From contig NW_022985189.1 of assembly GCF_010093535.1 (NCBI RefSeq), forward strand, positions 192,432 through 256,431: a stretch of DNA of 64,000 nucleotides, read 5' to 3'. Position 1 is the first letter of the stretch. Each line of letters opens with the position of its first letter. Below, piece after piece: positions 22,311 through 33,839 of the stretch. Below the pieces are notes generated by a model, which was given only the letters and a program-made list of their open reading frames with translations, was not told where the DNA came from and ran no database searches. The DNA is from Lindgomyces ingoldianus. Taxonomy: Eukaryota > Ascomycota > Dothideomycetes > Pleosporales > Lindgomycetaceae. The position numbers were made by a program, and so were the translations under genes.

Positions 22311-23938
22311 TCACCACCGCCCACCTCTGCGTCCAGACCCTCTTCCACCACCACCGCCGCCGCCGCCGCCTTGCGCGGGCTGGCCCCCTCCACCACCATA
22401 CTGCCCGCCACCTCCTGGCTGCCCTGGGAACCCACCCATCGACGCCCCTGCCATCTGCATGAACGTGCCGAAATCCATATTTTGCATATCCACCCCCTGT
22501 GCCTGCATCTGCGTCATCAACATGTTGATTTGCTCCTGAGACATTCCACCGGGCGGCATGCCCCCCATATCGGCCGCCGCACCTCCTGTCTGAGCAGCCG
22601 GCCCAGTTGGCGCACCAGGAACACCTGGCCCGCCGCCGCCGCCAGCGGCCGCGCCGCCAGCAACAGGGTTTGAAGGGGCGGTGGGAGGCTGCATGCCCGG
22701 CATGAACATCTGCTGGAACTGCGCGGTCTCTGCCTTCTGGGCACTCAGGGTGGCCGCCATGGACGCTTGTCGCTGGCGATACATTTCCCAGGTGAATTCG
22801 TCGAAGCCGTAGTTGAAGTAGTCGGATTGGTCGGCGCCGGGCAGACGCCAGGGTTTTGTTGATTCGGCTAGGTCGGCGTCCATGTCGATTTGCGTGATGG
22901 TTTTGGTGGTCGGAGGGTAGACAGGGTCGGCATTGACGTCCAGGTCCGAAGTGCGGACCGCGGGGTACGCGGTGCCGGGCAGTTGGGGGTGGGCTGCAGC
23001 GGAGGGGGTTGTGGTGGAGGGTTTGCTGGCTGGGGCAGGGGGGTGGGGGGGTTGCTCGATCTTGATAGCCTTGGATTCGGTGGGGGGTTGTTGGCTGCAT
23101 GTTTGGGTCAGCTGTGTGCAGGTGAATGGAGCTTCTCGGAGGACTCACAGGGAGGGCTTGGGGGCGGGCTGAGGCCTGTCAATGATGATTTCGAGGTCCT
23201 AGGATATGTGAGCTCCCAATTGAGGGAATGTTGGTGTGCAGGGTGCATACGGAATCGCTCTCTTCCTCCTCGCCCGACTCGAGTCCCTCATCCATGGGCT
23301 CATCCCCCTGCTCCCCATCCGACTCGTCCTTCACACCGTGCTTCTTCGGCTCTACAGACACGCCCGCGGTCTCCGACGGGCCGTAGAGATCATCGTCCTC
23401 ACCGTCGTCCATAGCTCCTTCCTCTTCCCAAAAGGCGGGCGGCTTCCCCTTCTTGAAGTCCCACGGGATGAGCCGGTAGCCGGCGAACTCGAGGGCGTTC
23501 TTGATGAAGCGCGCGCGCGTGATGACGTTGCGGTGCTTCTCGCGCTCGACGTCGTGGGTGGGATACTTGAACAGGTAGAGGAGCTTGCCGCGCTTAAGGC
23601 CAAAGCGAACGGTATTGTTGTTCCTGCGGAGGAAGGTTTAGCCGGGGCTCCATTTTCCGCCTTGTCAATGCGGCTCTGCGCTGCTCGATGGGGCTGGCCC
23701 AAGCACCCCGTCTAATGCGGAGCTTTTTGGAGAGCCCACCCAAACACACCAGGCCAGCGCCGCGGGAGTGGAACGTCGCACAGAAAACGACTTACGCGCT
23801 GACTCTCTCCACCCGACACACAGCTGTGTCAACCTTTTCATTCTTCCCGATCTTCTCCTTGATCATCCCAATCTCCCATTCTCGACGTGCTTCTACCGCG
23901 CTGTAGCTGGGGAACAGCTCCCCCGTGTACGCACTCAT
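22311..23938 (-). CDS. FIP1: Pre-mRNA polyadenylation factor FIP1 with a novel-looking N-terminal extension
   Basis: Four exons, complement(22311-23094, 23149-23198, 23251-23623, 23796-23938), give 449 residues. The Fip1 core is clear: an acidic segment starting [12 protein letters not shown], then the Fip1 motif [18 protein letters not shown], then a Gly/Pro/Met/Gln-rich tail ending GRRGGRW. Fip1 is the flexible subunit of CPF/CPSF that binds poly(A) polymerase (family knowledge). Upstream of the usual acidic start the same frame continues without a stop through about 120 residues ([72 protein letters not shown]). These are joined by a 172-nt intron with GTAAGT and CGCAG ends. I do not recognise this extension. 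A shorter product of 331 residues would start at 23412. Confidence 0.85.
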
Positions 23939-24141
23939 CGCCGCCGCGCCAACCGGCCGGACCTGCACCAGCCACCGATTCGAGGCCGCTCAACGTCGTC
24001 GTGAAAGCTGCCATTGTATATATTCAGTTTCACTTCCTGCCTGTTTCGGAACCTCGCATTCACATACCCGACCGATAAATACCACGCTAAAGTTTCTCGC
24101 GAAGCAAGGGCGGGTCGCTGCAAACGAAGACAGCAACAACA
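23939..24141. promoter_or_regulatory. Divergent promoter FIP1/NUP49
   Basis: Only 203 bp separate the most upstream FIP1 start from the NUP49 start. If FIP1 begins at the internal ATG (23412) the shared region would be 729 bp. No recognised motif was seen. Confidence 0.5.
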
Positions 24142-25836
24142 ATGACCGGATTCGGACGCTCTAACTCGCTGAGCATCAACACCAGCGGCTCCCTCTTGTA
24201 AGTATATATACATTCGCACTTCATGATAGCACCACCGTCGCCTCATCCTTCAGGAGCCGAGGGTGTCGCCTTCTGGCTCCTTTCCTGGGGCCGAAGGCAC
24301 TGGCACTCATCATCGCCATCGCCGTAGTCACGCATACGGGCCACCTGTACCAAGCTAACAGACCTGCAGCGGAAATAATGCTGGCCAGGGACAACAGAGC
24401 GCAGGGCTGTTCGGCGCCTCATCCTCGCAGCCACAGACAGCCGGGGGGCTCTTCGGGTCATCGTCGCAGCCTCAGACAGGAGGATTGTTCCCGCCGCCAG
24501 GTGGAGCCTCACAGCCACCCCAATCTGGATCGCTGTTCGGGCAGCAGCAGCAGCAGCAGCAACAGCAACAGCAGGCAGCGCAACCTGCTTCTGGCAGCTT
24601 ATTTGGTAATCTGAATAAACCCGCTGCTGCGGGTACTGGCAGCTCGCTGTTCGGCTCGTCTATCGCAGGATCGCTCCCCCAGCAGTCTGGCGGTCTATTT
24701 GGGACCGCTTTGGGTGCAAACGCGCAGACGCAGACGCAGACGCAGAACCAGAATCCAGGCGCTTCCCAACCCGGTGGATTATTCAGTGGGGGTCTCGGGC
24801 AGCCACAGAAGCCCTCGCTCTTGTAAGTCAGGGAAGTGTGTCTTGGGTGGCACGGAGCTAACTATATCGCTGTAGCGGAGCGTCAACCCAACAACAACAA
24901 CAACAGCAAACGAATACCCCCTCGTTGTTCGGAAACACAAACACCGCGCAAAACACATCTACCCCCTCGCTGTTTGGCTCAACCCAGCAGACTCAACCAC
25001 AGCAGCAACAGCAGCAGAATACGCTGTTCGGCGGCATGTCGCAGAGCAAACCCTCGTTCCAACTAGGCGGGCACACCATTACTGGTGGTCCCGCCCTAGC
25101 TTCTTCGCAACAAGCAGTCAACATTTCTGGCTGGGAAGCCGTGAAGGGAACGACGCGCTTCAGCGACCTGCATCCCAACCTCCAACGCGAGATCGAGGCA
25201 GTCGACCAAGAGCTCACCAAGCACATCCGCTCATGCGAGCAAGTCCGAGAAACCCTCCCTTCCCATGGCGACCGTATTGCTACAGTCGCACCAGACGTCG
25301 CCTACATCTCGCAATTCCTATCTACCGTTGAACTGGGTCTCGACAACGACTCTGCCAACATCGGCTACCTCAAAGACCTCGTTAGGAAAGCCGCCGAGGA
25401 CGCAACGCAAGCCTTCCGTGTCATCAATAACATGAAGCTCCCTGCCCAATTCCACTATTCCCAGCGCAGCACCATGCAAACCTCCTCCTCCACCCCTCCC
25501 CATCCTTCCCTCGACAGTGCAGATGACCCGTCAAAACCCGTAGATCTGATTTCTTACTTCTCAAAACACACAGACGACCTCGGCCACACGTTGGACCTGT
25601 ATCAACGCCAGATCCGTGAGATCGAAGCGCATCTACGGACTATGGAGATGGGCGCTAAAGAGCGAATGCAGCAGCTAAATGGGAGTAGAAATGGGGTTAG
25701 GGATCAGAGGAGGGAGTTGGTAGATGCGTTGAAGGCGATTGAGAGCGCAATTTTGGAAGCGGCGAAGAAGGTCGGGCAAACGAGGGATGCGGTTACGAGG
25801 GAGACGCTAGGGAGCGTGGGAGCGGCGTTGTTGTGA
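24142..25836 (+). CDS. NUP49: FG-repeat nucleoporin NUP49 (Nup58-like)
   Basis: Three exons (24142-24197, 24370-24822, 24876-25836) give 489 residues. The N-terminal half is a Gln/Ser/Gly-rich FG domain with GLFG/SLFG repeats (GGLFGSS, SGSLFGQ, SGGLFGTA, PSLFGST, NTLFGG). The C-terminal half is predicted coiled coil (DLHPNLQREIEAVDQELTKH, ISYFSKHTDDLGHTLDLYQR, QIREIEAHLRTMEMGAKER), matching Nup49/Nup58 of the central Nsp1-Nup57-Nup49 channel complex (family knowledge). Both introns interrupt the phenylalanine codon of a SLF|G repeat in phase 2. The 172-nt first intron is rather long; an extra small exon inside it cannot be excluded. Confidence 0.9.
24541..24574 (+). repeat. CAG/CAA trinucleotide tract in NUP49
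   Basis: CAG repeated with CAA interruptions encodes polyglutamine in the FG domain. Similar CAA/CAG tracts occur at about 24887-24910 and 25001-25020, and CAGACG hexamers near 24724-24745. Confidence 0.85.
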
Positions 25837-28800
25837 GTTTCTGTTCACGGGTGTTAGGGACTAGGGAGGCATGAGCTCGATGGTTATTGGAGAGCTTTTG
25901 AAGCATATTCGGTCATGCATACACGAAAAATTTGTTTCACCACCTAAGGCATGATATGTCTCGTGCATCATTCATGCACTTTCGTCTGGCATGGAGGACT
26001 GGTGGGCTCCTTCTGAAAGCAAAGCAGCGAGCGTTCTTGGAATATATGAAAAGTAATAGATACCCATGACTTGAAACCTGAAAGTTGTTGAAAGGACTTC
26101 ACGTTGAATTCAATCTTCTGTCGTATTCTTCAATTTGGAGATGCAGCTGCATGTTTGTATGCAATACGAGGGTAGTCAGGCACCTACATTTGGTCCAAGG
26201 ACTAGAGAAAGATAGACACCTTCTCGAAGCGGATCTTTAAGTCAAACACTATGTATCCAGATGCAAAGCATTGTGCGAACAATGTTCAACCTAGGCTAAA
26301 CTTTCTTTTGCTTGTACATCATGCACAATTCATTGAGGAAAGGACGAAATAAAAAGTTGGAAGGAATGGGTTTGTGGCTTGTGGCTTGTGGCTTAGAGGG
26401 AGCGCAAGGACGAGCAAGTGTGGCTGTTGTCTATGGCGGATTGAGAAGGATGCGGATAACAAGGGAGAACCTGCCACAGTGCATGCCGAGAACATGGGTG
26501 ATGCCACTTTTGGGATTCCTTAGCTAGCTTCAAGTTCAACATAGCCCTCGGTAGCACTAAGACAGTGTCCGGCGATCATTAAGACAGGCCCGTCTGCCTT
26601 CTACAAAACAGCGCAGTGGTGATAGATGCTTTAAGCATGGTCCAGCTCCAAGGATCTATCTACCCCTTAGACGTGGGGGTTGACGTAACCTCGGCCCATA
26701 GTTACCGTAGGGCTACCGCTGGCAGAGGATTGTCCTACCGGGCTGGGTCTTAAGACTGGATAAGTCGATCAATGCGGATGACTGGGAGGGAGACGGGGAT
26801 GGCAGTGTAGGCTTTATGCGCGTGCTTCCTTTGACATGATGCGCAGTCATTCAGTCAAGCTTGCGGGAAGGGCCGCGGGAGTCTAAGCCCGAGAGGATCT
26901 AGGTTTGGGATCCGTTCATGCGGATCGCTGGGTGAATGACTCGAAGGGAGTCAGTCAAGGCGATGGCGGATTTGGTAGCAGCTTCGCGCGAGAGCAAGGG
27001 TATATGGCGGTGTGCAGACAGGATTTCTTACTCGGTGCCGATTCCGTAGTGTCTCTGGAGTTGAAGGTGAGCTGTGCATTGATTGAGGCGTTAGTGAACT
27101 GCATAGTGATCGTGTTGCATCAAGCTTGCGCGCTCCCTAGTTGAGCCAGTGGGGTATGTGCACAGTGGAGCGCAATTGAAGATGACACCCAAAAGGCCAG
27201 ATATAGTATCCTAGCTATCTTTCCTGGTTTAGAAAGCATCATGCTTGAACAGACCACTCGATGCGCTCTTGTGTTGCGGCAAGCGACCTCACAGCATTCC
27301 AGGATTGTACGCTCACGTTTCCAAGCCGAAACAGTAAGACATGGGAGCCGGATGTCTGGCCCAAAGGATGCAGAGCCATCTGCTAGCGTGAATCTGTGGA
27401 CGGTTTGGCCCTTTTACTGACACGGTGATTATGTGCCCGGTCCGGAAGAACAGAAGAACGGATTGGGGCTTCAAGCGCGTGAGCATGCCCTCAGAGAGGG
27501 AGGAACCGAAATGCGGCTCCGGCAAACCTGACACACATCGATGCAGAAGACTTGCATGGAAGGATTCTTGGACTAACAAGCAAGTGGGTCGGCGGCGCCG
27601 AAGTCATACTTTATTGCGAAGTGTTTACGTGTTTGGTGGTGAGGGTGGGCTTCCAAACCTTAGAAGTGGGAAGCCCGGGAGGAGAGCGTAATTATAGATG
27701 TCAACCTGGCTTGAATTAGCAAATAGTAGGTATCGCATCAGAGCTTGTGATGGCTCCGATGGATACGACAACTGACCCCCGATCCACACAGAATCACCTG
27801 TTGATCCCGGAAGAAATCTCCATGACCATAGCCTCGGAGTCTGAACCGAGTCGTTGGACCCAATATGAAATCGACCATATCTACGAGCGTCAGGTGAGCA
27901 GTTGGGCGTTGAAAAGGTCCGAAATGCAGGTTCAGATCGTGTAGTACGAATGAGATGTCGTCGAGTTTAACTCGATGAAGCGTGAAGGATCGTGGAAGCC
28001 TGAGGGAAGCCTGAGGCTAACGTAGGGCTGACAGGGATATGTGTCAAAATAAGCTTAACGGGGATCATGCCAATGGTGAGACGGGCCGTAAACGGCATGT
28101 TTCGTTTATTCCAAGCTCCGCCAACACCAAGTTACATCGTATTTGGTGTGTGACTAGCTCTTCCAGGCAAACGCTAGTATTTCGGATTATCAGTTTCGTG
28201 CAAAGCATAATCGTCGAGCGAAGTGTGATGCAATAACATAATCACTATATGCCCGCTGTCGGTAATTCGTGCAGGGGGAGGCGGGGAAACGTAAGCTGGG
28301 GGCGAGGCGAATCTCAAGGCATATCCCTGGTGCCCTTCAGTATTTTGATGAGACGGACAAATCAAAAAATAGACATTTAAAATTTCCTCGATCTGGAAAG
28401 TAAGGGTATGAGCAGTGGACATCATCTGGCATTGCGCATTGAGATCACTCGCCTTGGGTAGTGGCTTCATGTTTGAAGAGTGATGAAACGAATCCTTCGA
28501 ACAAGTTTGTGGGTGAGACTGGGGCATCATTTCGCATTCGCACCCATAGCTTTATCTGAACGGGCTGGCCGAAGATGCGAGGAAGAATGGTTGAGCCGTT
28601 GTGTGCACACTGCTCTTCGACACGGTCAGGTGTTTGAAACAACATGAGCTGGTAAGGAGAAACAGAAACTCACGCTGGCTTCGACCCACGACCCGAGCCC
28701 ATATCGACTTAGGTGAAATCTACTCAGGTAAGCGAAAAGAGGCAGTCCAGAGGATGAAAAGGGAAACCTGTCTTGCTTTCGGAGGCACAGCGGCAATCCC

Positions 28801-30618
28801 CCCCTGACTAGGGTTCATAAGGGGTTTGTTCTGGCGCTTCTTAGCCCGGCGCTGGAGTTGAACTCAGCACCTCCTCACAATCACGGGATGTTAAAGCATT
28901 GTAAGCCTTACCCATTTCCACACCTTGCTAGGCAATCTTCAATTGTGAAATATAAGCAAAATCAACAATTGATATACCTCATAAAAAGAGATCAACCCAA
29001 AGGAAAGAAACGGAAAGGGGAGCTATATCGGTTTAATAAGTAGTCTGCCTGTTAAAGATTGTCTCCACATTTAGCTTGTGAACATCTATCGATCTTGGCA
29101 ACGAGACAATAACGAGATACGTTGCGTTCCTTTTAATTGTGAGAAGGTTGGCGAAGCTAAGCTCGATATCATAGCAATTCTGAATTTAGCATTCGCATTG
29201 CAGTTCAGTTGAAACGAATCGGGGGGGTGACAACAAAACGGGCAGTGGGAATCTGGTCAGCACCGAGCGCTAGGATCTTTCGATTAAATAGTTGGTAGAA
29301 GCGAGACTTTGAAGAATAAGGTCTGTCTGCTCTGCGATGAAGATGAGAACGGATATGTTCTGCGTAGTTGTGGAATGTGTGCAGTGCGATGATGTTCAGA
29401 AGTTGGGACTCGAAGTGGAGCCCCGCTTCATCCTCTCTGGTTGGAGTCGCGGATGCCAACCCTCTCTCACCGGACCGACCATTTTGTTTCAATCTCTTCT
29501 CCACTGCTATCACCTTCAGGCCTCAAGAAGGCGTAAGACCCGAGCCACGATCTTTCTTTTCTTCACTATTTCTAACATCAACGTTTCGTCAAGAGGGCGC
29601 ACATATGAAGGCTTCGCATTTAAGGAAGTAGCCCTTGCGCCTATTAGTCGATGGTCAATCTGCAGGCCTTGTTTTTACTGCTCTTCTCGAACTTTTGACT
29701 TGGAAGAACAAAGAGAACAGGTGACAGAGACAACAAGAACTAGATTTAGACATATCGATGCGAATCGTAGCTCAACGAAAAATTACCGAGAGATGTGCAG
29801 TGGCCTGTACAGTCAAAAACGAAGTAAAACCCAGCAATTCGAGGTTTCTTGGTGGGTGAGATGGATAGAGGGACATTATTGATAAGTGAAGTGTCACATC
29901 GTGATGGAAAGATGCTCGGATAAGAGGTTGAGGGGATTTTCGCGACTCCTTCCCCATTTGGCCTAGTTCACCTGCTTGCGGACCACATCTCCGGCCCGAC
30001 AAACCACCCGACCGAAGTTCTGAGGAGCTCTCCAACTAGCCTATTAGGACTTTGCACGGCCAAATCTCCAACAAGTCAATATCACGCGTGAAGAATGATC
30101 ACCCTACCCAAAATATGCGCGGCAATCAGGCAATCTCTCTTGCAAACCGGCCGTACACGCAAGACGCTTAAGCCACAACTTTAACGAAAGGGACAATGTT
30201 AGCCCGCCGCCGCCTCAAACACGCGATATTTTCTCGTATCCGTCTTCAAAAATGCGAAAGTGCTGCAAGCCACAGATCGCTTTCAACCACATGAGAGCGC
30301 CAAAGCCTCAATTTTAGACGATAATGACGAAAACTGCGAGATCCCGCTTTGTTGGTCTTCGTATGGTATTTGAACGCCGGTGCCTGCTAACGTGTAAGAT
30401 GCGCCTCTCCTCCAGGTGACAATACTTTGTTGATTCTTATACCGTGCGTTTGACGATTTCTTTAGTCGCGCACATATACTGTCCTTCAATTGTCTTTGGA
30501 ATCTCGAGTTCCTCAGTATTAGGGTTCCCCTTGCATACAACGCTTCACATAGCCTTGCATTAATTTGCGTCTTAGAGTCCTACACCCCACTTCCTGATCC
30601 CAGCACCTCTAAGCAACA
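25837..30618. other. 4.8-kb gene-poor region
   Basis: I find no gene I can support. Weak candidates are an exon-like frame at 27750-27892 (+; MDTTTDPRSTQNHLLIPEE, followed by a GTGAGC donor) without a partner exon, overlapping minus frames at 28174-28645, and frames at 29205-29882 on both strands. A tRNA-like T-loop near 28850 is discussed under rejected items. The last 100 bp are probably the promoter of the RTA1-like gene. Confidence 0.4.
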
Positions 30619-31646
30619 ATGCCAGTTGCAAAGTTAGAAGGCTGTGCCCCATGGGATCCATCTGGCGGACTCAATCTCTATGGCTATCGTCCCCATCTCG
30701 CACCTGGGGTCGCTTTCTCTACTCTCTTCGCTCTATCCATGATCATTCACACTGGGCAAGCATGGTATAAGAAAAGATGGTGGTGTTTAGTGTTTACGGT
30801 GGGAGCATTGAGTACGTATTTCTTCCCACCCCTTTAATACCTGCTTAATATTTTGTTCCAACATCTTAAATCTCCCTTCCCTTATCCATAAGCATCACCC
30901 CAATGAATACAAAATACTAACAAGATCACTCTCTAGCCGAGCTGATCGGCTGGGCCGGCCGAACCTGGAGCTCCCACTGCCCCCATAACCTCAATGCTTT
31001 CCTAATGCAAATCACCACGCTAATCATGGCGCCCACCTTCTTCACTGCTGGCCTCTATATTATCCTCGGACGTCTCATCACCATATTCGGCCGCCACACA
31101 TCCCCCATCACCGCCGTCATGTATCTCTGGATATTCTGCACGTGCGACGTTCTTTCGCTGGTCGTGCAAGCCATCGGCGGCGGTATGGCCTCCGTCGCCG
31201 TCTCCGCCGACCCGCCCCGGAAATCAGAGACTGGGACACACATAATGGTTGCAGGCATTGTGTTCCAAATGTTCAGCATCTCTGTCTTCGTAATCCTCTT
31301 CGGCATATTTCTATCGCGCGTGCAGCGCGATCACAAAGAAGGCAGATCCAAGGGTCTGTCACGCAAGATCTGGGCACTCATCTCCGCGAGTGCGTTTTGT
31401 ACGCTGATGATTTATATAAGAAGCGTTTACCGGACGGTGGAGCTGATGCAGGGTTGGAGCGGGTATTTGATTACGCATGAAGATTATTTCATTGGCTTGG
31501 ATGCGGTGTTGATGTTACTGGCGGTGCTGGTTTTTAATTTCGTGCATCCTGGGTGGACGTTGCCAACGGCGAAGGAGCTGGAGGTGAGTGGGCAGGCGAC
31601 GCCGGTGAGAGGGAATGAGGAGGAGGAACTGGAGAGAAAGGCCTAG
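30619..31646 (+). CDS. RTA1-like membrane protein (lipid-translocating exporter family)
   Basis: Two exons, 30619-30811 and 30937-31646, give 300 residues. The sequence has about seven hydrophobic segments and the RTA1-family landmarks: LYGYRPHLAPGVAFSTLFAL near the N-terminus, ELIGWAGR after the intron, LIMAPTFFTAGLYIILGR, FCTCDVLSLVVQAIGGG, and late IRSVYRTVELMQGWSGYL followed by DAVLMLLAVLVFNFVHPG. The C-terminal tail is cytoplasmic-looking and acidic. The family includes yeast Rta1, Rsb1 and Pug1, linked to lipid, sphingoid-base or porphyrin movement and drug tolerance (family knowledge). The substrate cannot be told here. The 125-nt intron has GTACGT and CTCTAG ends. Confidence 0.92.
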
Positions 31647-32331
31647 TTTGGTGGGGTAGGAAATGCATCGATGAGTGGGTGGGTGAATACACGCATAAGA
31701 AGGATTGTGGAGATTGAAGATGAGTATTTACGGCCGCAAAGCGGCGTTGGCGCCCCGGCGTTATATATCCCCTTGGTCAAATATCCTGATATTGTTCTCC
31801 ATATATTTTGTCATGTCATAAACCTAGAAATAAACTACAGGGTAGGGAAGACGGGAGACTTGTTATTCCTGAAAAGATAGATAGTTATAATTGCTGTTGG
31901 AAACTAAGATTATCTTGTCCTAAATTTTTCGCCTGTGCCTTTGAGCGCCGTTCCCCTTCTATCTTTTATACACTATTTTACATTCACATGTTTGGTCAAT
32001 GTGTATGGATAGCAGAGGTCAATGTGGGATCATTCACAGTCAAATGGCTCAAAATCTGAAGAAGCAATGCTTCCACAAATGATGGGGGACTTTCACTTGC
32101 CATCAAAACAGAATGCTACTTCAAATCACTCGGGCAATATAGGACTTGTATGTGGTCAAACAACATCTCCAAATCCACTAACCTCCACTCAACCTAACCT
32201 CCACTCAACCTAACCTCCACTCAACCTAACCTCCACTCAACCTAACCTCCACTCAACCTAACCTCCACTCAACCTAACCAACTCTCCCAGCCTCCACCAC
32301 CTTTCCTCTTCCCTCTTTCGCACAATCCCCC
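31647..32331. other. Convergent intergenic region with minisatellite
   Basis: AT-rich 3' flank between the RTA1-like and GST genes. Its only notable content is the 16-bp tandem repeat at 32182-32277. No coding signal is seen. Confidence 0.5.
32182..32277. repeat. 16-bp minisatellite, six units
   Basis: The unit CCTCCACTCAACCTAA is repeated six times without change, with a partial unit before and after. It lies 55 bp from the stop of the GST gene, probably in its 3' UTR. Confidence 0.95.
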
Positions 32332-33839
32332 TCACTTCCCCGCGTACTCAAGCGCAAACCTCACTGCTGGCACCTCCTCCCCCTTCCCCAACACATCGGG
32401 TACTGGTCCCACTGGCGTAATCGCAAACTGATTAATCTGCGCATGACTCTTGGTATAATGTTTCTTAATATGCTCAAACTGCGTCGTCTCCTTGAATGCG
32501 GGGATATCCCAATACAAATGCCGGAGCCAACGATGGAGATAAGGGTATCCGGAGCGGATGTCGCGAATGTTGGTTTTGAAGTGCTGGACATAGACAGGGT
32601 CGAAGCGAATGAGGGTTGTGTAGAGGCGGATGTCGGCTTCGGTTATGGTAGGGGAGGAGAGGAGGTAGGGGGTAGTGGAGGTAGAGAGGTGGGATTCGAG
32701 TCTGTCGAGGGAGGTGAAGAGTTGGGTTACGGCTTTAGTATATGCCTCTTCGGTTCTAGGGGGTGGTTTTGTTAGCAGATGCAAGGCTTGCAATGTCGAA
32801 GAATTAGTGAGGGGAAGCAAGTGTAAATAAGAGGGCCTTACGTAGCAAATCCGCTCTTATACACCCCATTATTAACATCATTGTAAACCCATTCATTCAT
32901 CCCCTCAATCTCCTTCCGCAACTTCTCCGGAAACAAATCTACACCCTTGTACTCTTCATCTAGTATATCATCAAAAGCGTAATAAAACATGCGAATAATC
33001 TCCGAGCTCTCGTTGTTCACAATCCGCTTCTGCTTCTTGTCATACAGCGTCGGGACAGTGAAACGACCAGCATATTCAGGATTCTGCTCGAAGTAAATAT
33101 CGCGGATGTGTGTATATTCCGAGTGCAAAGGATCGGGTAAAACATTCTCGCCAGGAACATTTTCGTCGGATGTTGCGAATCGCCAACCTGGAATACATTA
33201 GAATTGACTCAATTCAATTCCATTCAATTCAATTCAGTGCCAAGTGTTGCATGTCCTCCTTCGCCCGCTTTCAGAGCAACCCAACTTCCCTCCTTCAGGG
33301 TAAGAATAAAACAGCATGACTTACCTTTCTCACCCATATGCCAATGCACACTCGTAAACCCAACAATCCCTTCCAGCCCCTTTAACTTCCTCACAATTAG
33401 GGTCCTATGCGCCCACGGACACGCATACGACACATATAAATGATAACGATCTTTTTCGGCCGGGAACTCCGCGCCAGGCTTGTTTTCTATCCAGTTCCGG
33501 AATACGGATGTTTGCCGCTTGAACTCGCCAGATTTGTCGCCTGGTGTAACCCAGTTGAGGATGCTGTCTTTCTTGTCCTGCGTGGATTGTTAGAGAGAGT
33601 TGTGGGGTACAGTGCGGAGGGGTTTTTGGGGGGGGAAGGAAGGTCTGGTCTAGATGGCTCACCATTGTTGTAAATATCGTCCGTGTCAATGGAGCAATCG
33701 TCGTAGGAGCCACAGATCTGGAAAGATGAGTCCCAATGCTTCGAATTCTCGCCAGCGCCGAGCTCATGAAATGCCAGTTAACAATCGAAAGTAAAAGCAA
33801 GAAGGATGAGAGCTTGACGAGCACTGGCTTGCTGATCAT
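32332..33839 (-). CDS. Glutathionyl-hydroquinone reductase / Ecm4-type glutathione S-transferase
   Basis: Four exons, complement(32332-32755, 32842-33187, 33325-33577, 33663-33839), give 399 residues. The core carries the xi/omega-like GST signature: FRNWIE upstream, then the catalytic-cysteine motif [14 protein letters not shown], the substrate-site region [21 protein letters not shown] and IIRMF, and a helical C-terminal domain ([20 protein letters not shown], then [13 protein letters not shown]). These enzymes reduce glutathionyl-hydroquinones; yeast homologues are Ecm4/Gto2 and Gto3 (family knowledge). The first exon encodes a hydrophobic then Arg/Ser-rich leader. If translation starts at the second Met (33767) it resembles a mitochondrial presequence (inference). 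Confidence 0.93.

Noticed and set aside
22371..23715. Long plus-strand frames opposite FIP1 (for example 23236-23715, 159 codons)
   Set aside because: They are shadows of the GC-rich FIP1 exons. The minus strand encodes the recognisable Fip1 motif with correct splice sites.
28845..28930. tRNA-like sequence on the minus strand (T-loop-like CTGAGTTCAACTCCAG)
   Set aside because: The T-arm lacks one base for a proper 5-bp stem, no matching acceptor-stem partner is found at the expected distance, and the anticodon arm cannot be folded. At best a decayed tRNA or chance.
29337..29882. 181-codon plus-strand ORF
   Set aside because: Irregular Cys/Arg-rich composition, no motif, and equally long frames on the opposite strand. 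Probably chance.
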